Assembly (NCBI RefSeq): GCF_002482975.1
Contig: NZ_DLHA01000040.1
Location: 1-22,587, forward strand
Direction of reading: 5' to 3'
Length of the DNA stretch: 22,587 nucleotides
Source of the DNA: Flavobacterium sp. UBA7680
GTDB lineage: Bacteria > Bacteroidota > Bacteroidia > Flavobacteriales > Flavobacteriaceae
Each line of letters begins with the position of its first letter. The stretch's first letter is position 1. The notes under the pieces are model-generated. The model was not told the origin of the DNA. It searched no databases and saw only the letters and a program-made list of their open reading frames with translations. Position numbers and translations under genes: made by a program. This document shows positions 1-7,909 of the stretch, one piece after another.

Positions 1-1131
1 TGTATGTCCCATCATTGCAGAAACATTTTCAATTTTAATACCATTTCCCAATGTAACAGTTGTTGCGAAAGTATGTCTAGCTACATACCAAGTCAAGTTC
101 TTTTCAATACCACACAAATCGCCTATTTCCTTCAAGTAGGCATTCATTTTTTGATTCGAGAGCTTTGGAATTAGTCCTAATTCGGAATCCTTGTATTTAT
201 TAATGATTTTTTGAGCAGGAGGTAAAACAGGTACATTGGCCCTAATACCCGTTTTAACCCTATCAGTTTTTATCCAGTACGACCCATTATTATCTTGGAT
301 CAGATTAGACACCGTTAAATTGCAAGCGTCAATTGGTGCATAGCCAGTGTAACAGCTAAATAAAAATATGTTTTTTACTTTCTCTAATCGTTCTGTGCTA
401 AATATTTTAGATTCAATAAGATTTAACTCTGCAGTTGTCAAAAAAGTAGCATCTCTTACCTTTAGTTTTCCATCATACTTATTGAAAGGATTTTTATCAA
501 TTAAATTCAGCTTTATACCGAAGTTACACATGGTTTTAAAATTGGTGAAGTATTTCACAACTGAATTGTTTTTTATTCCAACAACTCCTTTAAACTCACT
601 TTCGTATTTTAAATAAGATTCAAGATTATAATTAAAAGCACTATCAATCTCTGTTACCTCAATATTTTCTTTTTTATATGTTTTCTTTATGAAGTTTTTC
701 ATCAAATCTAATGAACGTTTGTACTTTTGCAGGGATGCAGGCGCTCTCTCATTGTTGTCAACCTTTCTGGCGAAGTCAGCATTGTGCTTTTCAAAAATGT
801 CTAAAATCATTATTGATTTTCGATATTTTACTTTCCCTGATATTTCTTCCTTCAATATTGACAAATCAATGTCAGGATAGATTTCATAAATTTCATTGAA
901 CTTTTTGTTAAGGTTCAAAACAAGTAAATCGAGGCTCTTTTTGAGCACTTTTTCTTGTTCTAGTTTCAGTACGTTTCGCAGTTTGTTTGTAAACAACCAT
1001 CTTTCCGAGGAAATATACTTTCCGGTACTAATAGTGATGTTTTGATTACCCAGGGTAACTTTGGCATAAATTGGAGCTTCGCCGTTTGACTTAACTTTTT
1101 CGGCTCTGATGTAAAAGAAAATTTTTAGCAT
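1..1131 (-). CDS. Tyrosine recombinase (site-specific integrase), C-terminus cut by window edge
   Basis: I translated 377 residues from the ATG at 1131-1129 down to base 1; the C-terminal end with the nucleophilic Tyr lies outside the window. The N-terminus (about 1-95) looks like an arm-binding domain, 105-215 like a SAM-like core-binding domain, and 228 onward is the catalytic domain. Catalytic-domain landmarks are YTGYAPIDACNL (261-272), the conserved Lys region IKTDRVKTG (287-295), ARHTFATT (351-358) with catalytic Arg352, and MMGH (373-376). The first catalytic Arg is not at its usual place in the TGxR box (Ala265 instead), and the His of HxxR is Tyr349; relaxed boxes of this kind are known in Bacteroidota integrases. 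It would integrate or excise a mobile element. Which element it serves is unclear, since a possible attachment site lies upstream of its start, on the side of the defence genes. Confidence 0.93.
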   Translation of the reverse strand, partial: MLKIFFYIRAEKVKSNGEAPIYAKVTLGNQNITISTGKYISSERWLFTNKLRNVLKLEQEKVLKKSLDLLVLNLNKKFNEIYEIYPDIDLSILKEEISGKVKYRKSIMILDIFEKHNADFARKVDNNERAPASLQKYKRSLDLMKNFIKKTYKKENIEVTEIDSAFNYNLESYLKYESEFKGVVGIKNNSVVKYFTNFKTMCNFGIKLNLIDKNPFNKYDGKLKVRDATFLTTAELNLIESKIFSTERLEKVKNIFLFSCYTGYAPIDACNLTVSNLIQDNNGSYWIKTDRVKTGIRANVPVLPPAQKIINKYKDSELGLIPKLSNQKMNAYLKEIGDLCGIEKNLTWYVARHTFATTVTLGNGIKIENVSAMMGHT

Positions 1132-1191
1132 AACACATTTCTTTAAATTAAACAAAATTGACTCAAAACGCTTAATTCAAAGTGATTTAGA

Positions 1192-1211
1192 AGCGAATTC
1201 GGAGCGAATTC
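1192..1211. repeat. Direct repeat AGCGAATTC x2 upstream of integrase
   Basis: The 9-mer AGCGAATTC occurs at 1192-1200 and again at 1203-1211, 11 bp apart, about one helical turn. It lies 60-80 bp upstream of the integrase start. This spacing suits a protein bound on one DNA face, such as an integrase arm-type or excisionase site or an autoregulatory operator. The repeat is directly visible; the function is inferred. Confidence 0.5.
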
Positions 1212-1220
1212 TTTCCATTT

Positions 1221-1268
1221 AGTGCACCTATTTTTTTTAAAAATCATAGGTGCACCTATAGGTGCACT
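1221..1268. repeat. GTGCAC repeat cluster, mixed direct and inverted copies
   Basis: Three copies of the palindrome GTGCAC lie at 1222-1227, 1250-1255 and 1262-1267. The last two sit inside a tandem ATAGGTGCAC (1246-1255 and 1258-1267, 12-bp period). The outer parts form an inverted repeat, AGTGCACCTAT (1221-1231) against ATAGGTGCACT (1258-1268), 11 of 11 bases. The cluster is upstream of the integrase and close to the putative attachment site, so it could bind the integrase, an excisionase or a repressor. Confidence 0.6.
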
Positions 1269-1314
1269 GTACTATGACCTTTTATATGCTTTTTGACCTA
1301 TCGACCAAAATTGA

Positions 1315-1348
1315 AAAACCCTTTAAACACTGATGTTTAAAGGGTTTT
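1315..1348. terminator. Perfect 15-bp hairpin, probable bidirectional terminator
   Basis: AAAACCCTTTAAACA (1315-1329), a 4-base loop, then TGTTTAAAGGGTTTT (1334-1348), all 15 pairs matching. The A and T runs at the stem ends give a U tract on either strand. It lies between the integrase and the tRNA-like segment, downstream of the latter on the minus strand, where a tRNA gene would normally be followed by its terminator. Confidence 0.75.
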
Positions 1349-1356
1349 GAAATTTT

Positions 1357-1374
1357 ATGTTTCTTTTGAAACAT
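1357..1374. repeat. Small perfect hairpin ATGTTTC-TTTT-GAAACAT
   Basis: 7-bp arms at 1357-1363 and 1368-1374 around a TTTT loop. It sits between the strong terminator hairpin and the tRNA-3'-end-like segment. Its role is unknown; it could be part of the terminator region or an attachment-site structure. Confidence 0.5.
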
Positions 1375-1381
1375 GCTTTCA

Positions 1382-1402
1382 GCGGAGAAAGAGGGAATTG
1401 AA
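1382..1402 (-). other. tRNA-Ser 3'-end-like segment, candidate attachment site core
   Basis: On the minus strand this reads TTCAATT-CCCTC-TTTCTCC-GC. That fits a tRNA T-loop (TTCRANN form), the 3' half of a T-stem, a 7-nt acceptor strand, and the start of the 3' tail, as in tRNA-Ser genes whose acceptor begins GGAGAAA. The upstream bases do not pair with CCCTC, and no D or anticodon arm is visible, so it is only a 3' remnant. Such remnants are the usual scar of an element integrated at the 3' end of a tRNA gene. An intact tRNA-Ser would then be expected to the right, beyond the window. The match was made by eye. Confidence 0.45.
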
Positions 1403-1676
1403 TTCCATTTCTAATCCGTTGATATTATTAGTTTTAATAATTTTTATAATCCTAGGGTCTCGCTTTTGCTCCTCTTTTTTGACTTGCAAATTTTCGAATC
1501 TATCCATTGCAAATATAATAAAATAAAAATACACTCAAAAAAAACTTAAAATTAATATGTTCAATGATTGAACAAGTTATTAAACATGATACAATAATTA
1601 AAATTCAATAAATAATGATGATAACAGATCTAATTACTTCGTTAAACAAAAACAATTTATAATATCAATAACTAAT

Positions 1677-2483
1677 TTAGGCAGCAATAGCTATATCCAA
1701 AGCCCAATCGTGACCACTACTCTTTAAACAATATTTAACTGTTGCAGAATATTCAGAATTAGGATTAGCCAACTCCCTTAATTGAGTCCAGATGTTAATT
1801 ATTTCATTTTCCCTAGCCACATCGTATGTTATTGTTTGAAGTTTTAAAAGGTTTGCAGATTCATTGATTAAATTTTTTGCTTTTCCATATTTCTGTCTCC
1901 TACCTTCTTTTAATCCTTCATCGTTTAGGTTATATCGCTCAATGGAATATTCAGCACGCTTATAATCTAATGAATCTTTATCTAATGACTTTGGTAGTAT
2001 TTTGCCCTCGATACCATCAAATGAAATTTTCCAAGTATCTGCAATTACTAATGGATCTAATAATAGTATTTGTTCTAGGTTTGTGTTACCTCCATATGCA
2101 TTGACTTTATTTAATAGCACAGGGAAATAATCTCGTTTACGCACATTTGATAAAGGACCGGAGTATCTGTAATTTTGCCAGTTGAATGCAAGCCACCAAT
2201 ATCCTCCTTGATCAATACCCGATTCATCAAGAGCATTTGTTTTTGGACGAAAATGATCTACATGACAATGTGCACCGTCATTGATTGATTCTGTGTACCA
2301 ACATTTCCTATTTCTTAATAATGAAAGCTGATTTTTTAATTCTCCCCATAAACCGGAATTTCTAGCTATTATCGTGGCACGATCTACAGCAGTTAAGGCA
2401 GTTAGCAGTTCTGTTGTAACTATATCAGCTCTTGCAATCCACTCATCCGACGGTGGATTATTTAAATAGTCAACAAAAATCAT
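1677..2483 (-). CDS. HNH endonuclease, PtuB/TIGR02646-like
   Basis: 268 aa. The HNH core is visible: RKCWYTES (59-66), HVDHFRPK (74-81), then YWWLAFNWQNYRYSGPLSN (95-113). This order (Cys-rich knuckle, HxDHFRPK, aromatic WLAxxW) is that of the TIGR02646-type HNH proteins found as PtuB in Septu and beside retron ATPases. The second Cys of the usual CxYC knuckle is replaced by Thr64, so zinc binding may differ. It is expected to cut DNA or RNA when triggered by the ATPase next to it. The start overlaps the ATPase stop by 4 nt (ATGA), so the two are translationally coupled. It is the last gene of the defence operon. I am sure of the HNH fold; the PtuB assignment is an inference from context and motif. 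Confidence 0.85.
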   Translation of the reverse strand: MIFVDYLNNPPSDEWIARADIVTTELLTALTAVDRATIIARNSGLWGELKNQLSLLRNRKCWYTESINDGAHCHVDHFRPKTNALDESGIDQGGYWWLAFNWQNYRYSGPLSNVRKRDYFPVLLNKVNAYGGNTNLEQILLLDPLVIADTWKISFDGIEGKILPKSLDKDSLDYKRAEYSIERYNLNDEGLKEGRRQKYGKAKNLINESANLLKLQTITYDVARENEIINIWTQLRELANPNSEYSATVKYCLKSSGHDWALDIAIAA

Positions 2484-4078
2484 TCGCTATCACGTTTAAG
2501 TAATTTATCCATGATTTGTTTTGCAACTTTATTCTGCTCTTCAATTTCTTCAGAAGTCATCTTTTCAATTTTAAAGTTGTCAGTTTTACTCATTTCAATT
2601 AAAAATTTTTCATACAGTGGATCCCTATCAGTGGTATTAATTCCAAGTTCACCTAAAATTTGAAAAGTTTCATTTAAAGTGATTTTTTCTTGATCATTTA
2701 GTCCTTCTGCTGTATCTTGTTTAACAATCAATGCATTACGCTGATTTATTACCTCTAATGTTTCATTGTCTAAAGTCGTTGGCAAACCAAAAAAATCACT
2801 TGTTAAAATTCCAGCGACTCCTAATCCACGAGGGTCAAATTCGGGTTCATTAGCATATATCCTTTTATCTTCTTTAGAAGTGTGAAATATTCTAATTTCT
2901 TTTTTTGTTAAACCACCAATAACAAGTGGATCATGCGTAGTCATAATGATTTGGCTATTATCATTCTCTCCAACAATTTTTTCTAACAATGACATATATT
3001 TCCATTTCCATAATGGATTTAAGTGTGTATCTGGTTCATCCAAAAGAAATAAAGAATCTTCTTCTTTAGTAAATCTAATTAACCCTAATACTGTCAACAG
3101 TTGTTGCTCTCCTTCGCTTAATTCTTTAAAAGTTACATTCCCTTTTAAATTTTCTTTTTTCACTTTTACACGAACCTCTTGTATCAAATCGGAGAGGTAT
3201 GTACTTTCAAGCATTTTAAAGAAGTTTGTATTGGTAAGATATTTTTGTGCAATCTCTTCAAGCTTTTGCTGATTTGAGATATATAGATATAGTTGTTCCT
3301 GCTTGGGGTTTTTATCAAAATCGAGCCTTATAGTATCTTCATAAGGTATAGGAGCCATAGAATGATCCCATAATTCATTTAAAAAATCTTTAACAACACC
3401 TTTCGCAAACCAAAATTTTGGATCGCCATTTTTTTTATCTCCTGGCCAACTTGGTTTTTTAAGAACAAACAATATAGATTCCAATCCTGTAATCTCAAGA
3501 TACTCCTTTAAAAAATCATCTATATTCTGTTCTCCGAATCCAAAAAATGCTAATAATACAAAGTGACTATGTATTAGACGAGCATAAAATAATGGTCTGA
3601 GCGGTTTTTCATTTCCTTTAAGAAGTTCATCACGAAAATGCTTTTGATGAGTGTCAAAATGCTCAACCAAACGATTACTTACACCTGAATAATATGAAAA
3701 AACATAACGTGGTAGGTGTTCGTTTTTATTTCTATAGAAAGCTGCCCTAGACATTTTAATATCGTTGACGAAAAAATCATAACCCGCCTTTGTAGTTGGC
3801 TCCGACCCATGATTTAATTCATCTTTACCTGAAAAACCGAGGATTTGTACTGTACCAGCTTTACATCGGTACACTATATCAAAATCAAAATCTGGTAATA
3901 TTAGTTTCTTTTCTCCAAGATCAAGATTTTTAAAAATTATAACCAAAGCTTCTAAAAAGTTTGATTTACCTGCTGCATTTTGTCCGATTAGGACTGTATG
4001 TATAGCTTCTTTATCTAAATCAATGGTGAATTGAGATAAATTTTTAAATCCATTTATTTTGACTGATTCAATTCTCAT
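2480..4078 (-). CDS. ABC/SMC-type AAA ATPase (AAA_21-like), PtuA-like
   Basis: 532 aa. Walker A GQNAAGKS at 32-39, ABC-type signature ELSEGEQQ at 319-326, Walker B SLFLLDEPD at 342-350, and the H-loop MTTHDP at 379-384. The 120-300 region between the motifs is helical and probably the lid or coiled arm. After the ATPase core comes VAGILTSDFFGLPTTLDNE (from about 425), a segment typical of OLD/PtuA-like and retron-associated ATPases, and then a charged helical tail. There is no TOPRIM motif, so it is not an OLD nuclease itself. It overlaps hsdS upstream and the HNH gene downstream, each by 4 nt. Expected role: sensor or regulator that holds the HNH nuclease in check, as PtuA does with PtuB. 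A RecF/RloC-type reading is less likely because no C-terminal nuclease domain is present. Confidence 0.88.
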   Translation of the reverse strand: MRIESVKINGFKNLSQFTIDLDKEAIHTVLIGQNAAGKSNFLEALVIIFKNLDLGEKKLILPDFDFDIVYRCKAGTVQILGFSGKDELNHGSEPTTKAGYDFFVNDIKMSRAAFYRNKNEHLPRYVFSYYSGVSNRLVEHFDTHQKHFRDELLKGNEKPLRPLFYARLIHSHFVLLAFFGFGEQNIDDFLKEYLEITGLESILFVLKKPSWPGDKKNGDPKFWFAKGVVKDFLNELWDHSMAPIPYEDTIRLDFDKNPKQEQLYLYISNQQKLEEIAQKYLTNTNFFKMLESTYLSDLIQEVRVKVKKENLKGNVTFKELSEGEQQLLTVLGLIRFTKEEDSLFLLDEPDTHLNPLWKWKYMSLLEKIVGENDNSQIIMTTHDPLVIGGLTKKEIRIFHTSKEDKRIYANEPEFDPRGLGVAGILTSDFFGLPTTLDNETLEVINQRNALIVKQDTAEGLNDQEKITLNETFQILGELGINTTDRDPLYEKFLIEMSKTDNFKIEKMTSEEIEEQNKVAKQIMDKLLKRDSE

Positions 4079-5691
4079 TTTATAAGAGCTAAAATTCCTT
4101 TTTCTTCTGTTTCAACAATAGTTTTTTCAACTTCAATCTTTAACTTAAGATTATCATAAAATGCATCAATATCATTTTCAAACTTAGACATTTTCCAAAG
4201 TTTCACAGCTGGTAAATTTCCATTGTCTTTTAAAATTTCTTCTAATTCCATAGTTGTATTAAGATTTTTGATAATGTTTGTATTTTTCAATTTGAGTCGA
4301 TCAAGATAATCAATGGTCGGTACATCTTTAAAATTATCGAATATGAAACTAGTGCTTCCGAATACTTTATTTAAATGATTAAATAGTAAATTTTCAGATG
4401 TTAATCGATTGTCTTCTATCTCTATTACAATTTTGCTTAAGCTATTTGTGAAAGAAGTAATCTTATTTTTAATTTCAATCTGTTCGCTCAAGGGAGGTAA
4501 AGCAATTGGTGTCAACCTGACGGTCGTTTTATTTATTGATGCTAAATTTGTGGTTTGCTTTGATGATGCTTCATAGTATCGCATAGCGAATGGTGAATTA
4601 AGAAAGTTCAACATGTAGGAACTATTTACAAGATCATTATAACTTCTAATTCTAAAAACATGATTTTGATGAATACAGCCTTCAATTTCGTTATTCCACA
4701 TTGCACATCGACCAACTTTATCTGCATCTCCACCTTCTGCCATTAATAAGTCATCTTTTAATAATTGATATTTATCATAATCTGTTTTTGAAATAATAAT
4801 ATCTTTTACTTCTGACAAATCTAAATAATTGCGCTGAACATTAGCCACACGGAGATAGGGAACTGAGATAAGATTTTCTTTGTATTTCTTGCCTTTTGTA
4901 ACACCCCCCGTTACACTCATCACGTCATCTAATCTACACCATATCCAAGATTGAGGTATAGAAAAAAAATGTTCTTCAGTAGTAATTTGATTTAATTGTT
5001 TTTCCTTCCTTAGTTTCTTTTGTTCAATAAGATTATTTTTTTCCTTTTCGACTTCTTGAATAATTTGTTGAACTGATTCAGTTGTGTTTATTGTACGCCA
5101 TTTTTCAGTAAGTCTTCCCTCCAATGCATCTTCTATATAATTCCTTTTCAATCGAGAAACTAAATGCGCTTGAAAATCTATCTCTTTAATAATTTTTTCT
5201 CTCTTGATTTCGAATGATTCAATTTCTTTCAAAATTATTTTTTGCTGTTTTTTTTCCGGCAATGGGATTTCCAATTTCAACAGATCCTTTAAATTAATCC
5301 TTTTAGAACCGACACCTTTTGTTAAGGCAGACAATCGAAAATAAAGTTTATCATTTATAAAAAAGTAGTATAGCCATTCAGGATAACATCTACTATCAAT
5401 GTCAAATGCTGGAATATCAGAACTAGATTCAAAACCATCAAGCTCTGGAGGAACAATCCCAAATGCTCCTTTATGTAAATTTTGCTTCCCGAAAATAAAT
5501 TGACCAGACTTTCTAATATAATATTTTGTTGCACCTTCAATATCATTTGTTAAGGGACGCTTTTCGATTCCGCCTAAATTTAACTTAACTCGAATCCGTT
5601 GATCAGAGTTAGGAGACTCTGACACAATCTTTGATTCAGTAAGAATTTCACTTAGTTTAACTTTTCGCCAGTTTTTCATTTCAAAATTCAT
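4075..5691 (-). CDS. hsdS: Type I restriction-modification specificity subunit
   Basis: 538 aa, somewhat long for HsdS (about 400-470 is usual). Two target recognition domains are visible: TRD1 about 5-130 and TRD2 about 240-400. Each is followed by a conserved helical spacer: LLKLEIPLPEKKQQKIILKE near 143 and IALPPLSEQIEIKNKI near 402. The extra length is a C-terminal helical extension (about 450-538) that could be an interaction surface. HsdS reads the DNA sequence and places the methylase on a bipartite site. The start overlaps hsdM by 11 nt and the stop overlaps the ATPase start by 4 nt. The specificity cannot be predicted from sequence alone. Confidence 0.93.
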   Translation of the reverse strand: MNFEMKNWRKVKLSEILTESKIVSESPNSDQRIRVKLNLGGIEKRPLTNDIEGATKYYIRKSGQFIFGKQNLHKGAFGIVPPELDGFESSSDIPAFDIDSRCYPEWLYYFFINDKLYFRLSALTKGVGSKRINLKDLLKLEIPLPEKKQQKIILKEIESFEIKREKIIKEIDFQAHLVSRLKRNYIEDALEGRLTEKWRTINTTESVQQIIQEVEKEKNNLIEQKKLRKEKQLNQITTEEHFFSIPQSWIWCRLDDVMSVTGGVTKGKKYKENLISVPYLRVANVQRNYLDLSEVKDIIISKTDYDKYQLLKDDLLMAEGGDADKVGRCAMWNNEIEGCIHQNHVFRIRSYNDLVNSSYMLNFLNSPFAMRYYEASSKQTTNLASINKTTVRLTPIALPPLSEQIEIKNKITSFTNSLSKIVIEIEDNRLTSENLLFNHLNKVFGSTSFIFDNFKDVPTIDYLDRLKLKNTNIIKNLNTTMELEEILKDNGNLPAVKLWKMSKFENDIDAFYDNLKLKIEVEKTIVETEEKGILALIK

Positions 5692-7093
5692 CTTTTAACT
5701 GAATAATTAAACTTTTCGTATAATCAATAGATTTCTCCAACTTTTCGAAAATTTCAATAGTTGTCATTGAATCATCTTCTTCTCCATAATACGGACTTGA
5801 AATATCAAGATTATAATTTCTTTTTATGATGTCACTTATTGAAACAGGCCAAGCATACTCTGTTTCGGTTCGATTATTCCACCATTTTTTTTCTAATTCA
5901 AATTCATTTATATTAATCGGGCGTGATTTACTATAACTCTTTTGACCTTTAGGATATGGGTGCTCAAAATACCATATTTCTTTTGTTGAAATTCCTTTTT
6001 CGAAAAAAAGAAGATTAGTTTTAATAGATGTATAAGGGCTAAAAACCCCATTAGGCAAGCGAAGTATCGTATGTAAATTGCATTCGGATAATAACTTTTC
6101 TTTAATTCTAGTTCTTACTCCCTCTCCAAACAAGAAACTATCGGGTAATACCACTGCTGCTTTTCCTTTATCTTTTAGCAATTTAATAATTAACGTTACA
6201 AATAAGTCAGCAGTTTCCTTTGTTCGAAATTCCGATGGAAAATTACTTTCAGTACCATTTTCCTCACTACCCCCAAATGGAGGATTAGAAAGAACTATGT
6301 CAACCAAATTTTCAGAATGCCAAGAATCATATGGTTTGCTTAATAAATTATCTCTATTAATTGAAGGGATATCAAATCCATGAAGCATCATATTTGTTGT
6401 ACATAATAAATGCGGTAGTGGCTTTTTTTCAATACCAATTATATTTTTTTGCAACAAGCTATTGTCAGTTTTCTTTTCATTTTCACGGATAAAATCAATA
6501 CTACATGTTAAAAAACCACCTGTACCACATGCAGGATCTAAAATTTTATCGTTTGAGGAAGGCTTTATCATTTCGACCATAAACTGTGTAATAGCCCGTG
6601 GAGTATAATATTCCCCTGATGAACCAGCACTTTGAAGTTCTTTTAAAATACTTTCATAAATGTCATTAAAAATATGACGTTCATTTGAAGTATTAAAGTC
6701 TATTTTATTAATTTCATTTACAACTTGTCTAAATAATTGTCCATTTTTCATGTAATTATAAGTGTCCTCAAACACCGATTTTACAATTTTAGCTTGGTCA
6801 CTTGTAGATAGATCTATTTTTTTTAAAGTTGGGAACAACTCTAAATTAATGAATTCAATCAATACATCACCAGTCAATTCGTTTTCATTGGTTGCCCAAT
6901 TTTTCCACCTCAATTTTTCTGGTATTGGACTTTTGTAAGCAGGAATAGATGTTTTCCAGTGCTCTTCTTTATCGGCAAAAATTTTCATAAAAAGCATCCA
7001 TACCATTTGTGATATACGCTGTGCATCGCCATCAACACCAGTATCTTTACGCATAATATCGCGTATGGATTTAATTATTGTCGTTATATTCAT
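5681..7093 (-). CDS. hsdM: Type I restriction-modification DNA adenine methyltransferase
   Basis: 470 aa, usual length for HsdM. The helical N-terminal domain (1-150) is followed by GEYYTPRAI (160-168), AdoMet motif I DPACGTGGF (186-194) and catalytic motif IV NPPFGG (270-275), which marks an N6-adenine methylase of the gamma class. With HsdS it should form an M2S1 complex that methylates adenines in a bipartite target and marks self DNA. It begins 12 nt after the abiEii stop and overlaps hsdS at its end. No hsdR lies anywhere in the window, so restriction must come from another protein, from elsewhere, or not at all. Confidence 0.95.
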   Translation of the reverse strand: MNITTIIKSIRDIMRKDTGVDGDAQRISQMVWMLFMKIFADKEEHWKTSIPAYKSPIPEKLRWKNWATNENELTGDVLIEFINLELFPTLKKIDLSTSDQAKIVKSVFEDTYNYMKNGQLFRQVVNEINKIDFNTSNERHIFNDIYESILKELQSAGSSGEYYTPRAITQFMVEMIKPSSNDKILDPACGTGGFLTCSIDFIRENEKKTDNSLLQKNIIGIEKKPLPHLLCTTNMMLHGFDIPSINRDNLLSKPYDSWHSENLVDIVLSNPPFGGSEENGTESNFPSEFRTKETADLFVTLIIKLLKDKGKAAVVLPDSFLFGEGVRTRIKEKLLSECNLHTILRLPNGVFSPYTSIKTNLLFFEKGISTKEIWYFEHPYPKGQKSYSKSRPININEFELEKKWWNNRTETEYAWPVSISDIIKRNYNLDISSPYYGEEDDSMTTIEIFEKLEKSIDYTKSLIIQLKDEF

Positions 7094-7105
7094 TAGTATT
7101 TTATA

Positions 7106-7909
7106 TTATTTCATCCAATTTTTAATCTTTCTACTTACTTCTCTTTCAACTTGTTCGAAAGCAGGTAAGTCTTTTATTTGGTCGCTCATTGATTTCTGCC
7201 ACCTTGCTTTATATTGCGGAATTTTTTGCTCTAACTTTTCATGAAATTCTTCCGGTTTGAGTCCTTTACTAATACATTTATTTTTGAATTCACTTGTGAA
7301 ATATTCCACTTCCATACCTTCGTTTTCAACTAAATGCCATATATCATAATAATCTCTAGGTTGCATTCTCTGCATAGTGCATCGCAATTTTTCCACCAAT
7401 AATTCTTCCAATGGATAACAAAGTAATTTATGGTCATCTAAATCTGAATATTCAACTATTGCATCTTTTATTATCGGTTCAAATTCTAAATTCTCACTTC
7501 TTGAAATATCTACTTTTACTTGTTTATTATTACCAAATCCGCCAAGTGGACCTACATAACCTATATAAAAATTAATCCCTCCATCTTCATGTTCATTGTT
7601 ATCGATTATCTCTAGTGGTATGTTGGCTTCTTCTTTAATTTCATCAAAACTTTCTTTGAACCAAGCAAATATTTGTTCGTTTGTTATTTCACTATCTAAT
7701 AATGTAAAATCTAAATCTTCAGAGAAACGATAGTCTTCAAAATATACTTTTTTCAACACTGTCCCTCCTTTAAATACAAGTATTTTTGAAAGTTGCTCAT
7801 GATTTGAAACACCCCAAAGAATCCAAGACAGAATATAATCCTTTTCGATTTGCTGATCACGAACACCTACTAAATTTGCTTTTTTTTGTATTTCTCCTGG
7901 TTTAATCAT
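7106..7909 (-). CDS. abiEii: AbiEii-type nucleotidyltransferase toxin
   Basis: 267 aa. It has the AbiEii/AbiGii nucleotidyltransferase pattern: KDYILSWIL (23-31), FKGGTVLKK (46-54), RFSEDLDFTL (61-70) with the metal-binding DxD, and a downstream block with EELLVEKLRCTMQR and PRDYYDIWHL (about 166-193) holding the conserved Lys and Asp. Members of this family transfer nucleotides to tRNA acceptor ends or other targets and arrest growth. It overlaps abiEi by 4 nt (ATGA), as expected for a type IV toxin-antitoxin pair. In this locus it stands between the regulator and hsdM, so it may form part of the RM operon rather than an independent module. Confidence 0.93.
   Translation of the reverse strand: MIKPGEIQKKANLVGVRDQQIEKDYILSWILWGVSNHEQLSKILVFKGGTVLKKVYFEDYRFSEDLDFTLLDSEITNEQIFAWFKESFDEIKEEANIPLEIIDNNEHEDGGINFYIGYVGPLGGFGNNKQVKVDISRSENLEFEPIIKDAIVEYSDLDDHKLLCYPLEELLVEKLRCTMQRMQPRDYYDIWHLVENEGMEVEYFTSEFKNKCISKGLKPEEFHEKLEQKIPQYKARWQKSMSDQIKDLPAFEQVEREVSRKIKNWMK

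Larger units (their letters stand above)
1132..1676. other. Gene-poor junction between integrase and defence operon
   Basis: This 545-bp AT-rich stretch has no convincing gene. It holds the repeats, hairpins and tRNA-like segment listed separately. It also has a near-perfect palindrome TGTTCAAT-G-ATTGAACA at 1558-1574, about 100 bp downstream of the HNH gene stop, which could be an operator or a weak hairpin. I see no clear U-tract terminator directly after the HNH gene. Confidence 0.6.

Noticed and set aside
368..899. Plus-strand frames of 60-82 aa across the integrase
   Set aside because: They run antisense to a continuous 377-aa recombinase frame with clear motifs and have no motifs of their own.
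1379..1507. 42-aa minus-strand frame MDRFENLQVKKEEQKRDPRI onward
   Set aside because: It runs into the tRNA-like segment, has no recognisable family and no coupling to a neighbour, so it is likely chance or a junction product.
2480..4078. OLD-type nuclease or anticodon nuclease (RloC/PrrC) for the ATPase
   Set aside because: No TOPRIM motif after the ATPase core and no C-terminal anticodon-nuclease motif; the coupled HNH gene fits a PtuA role better.
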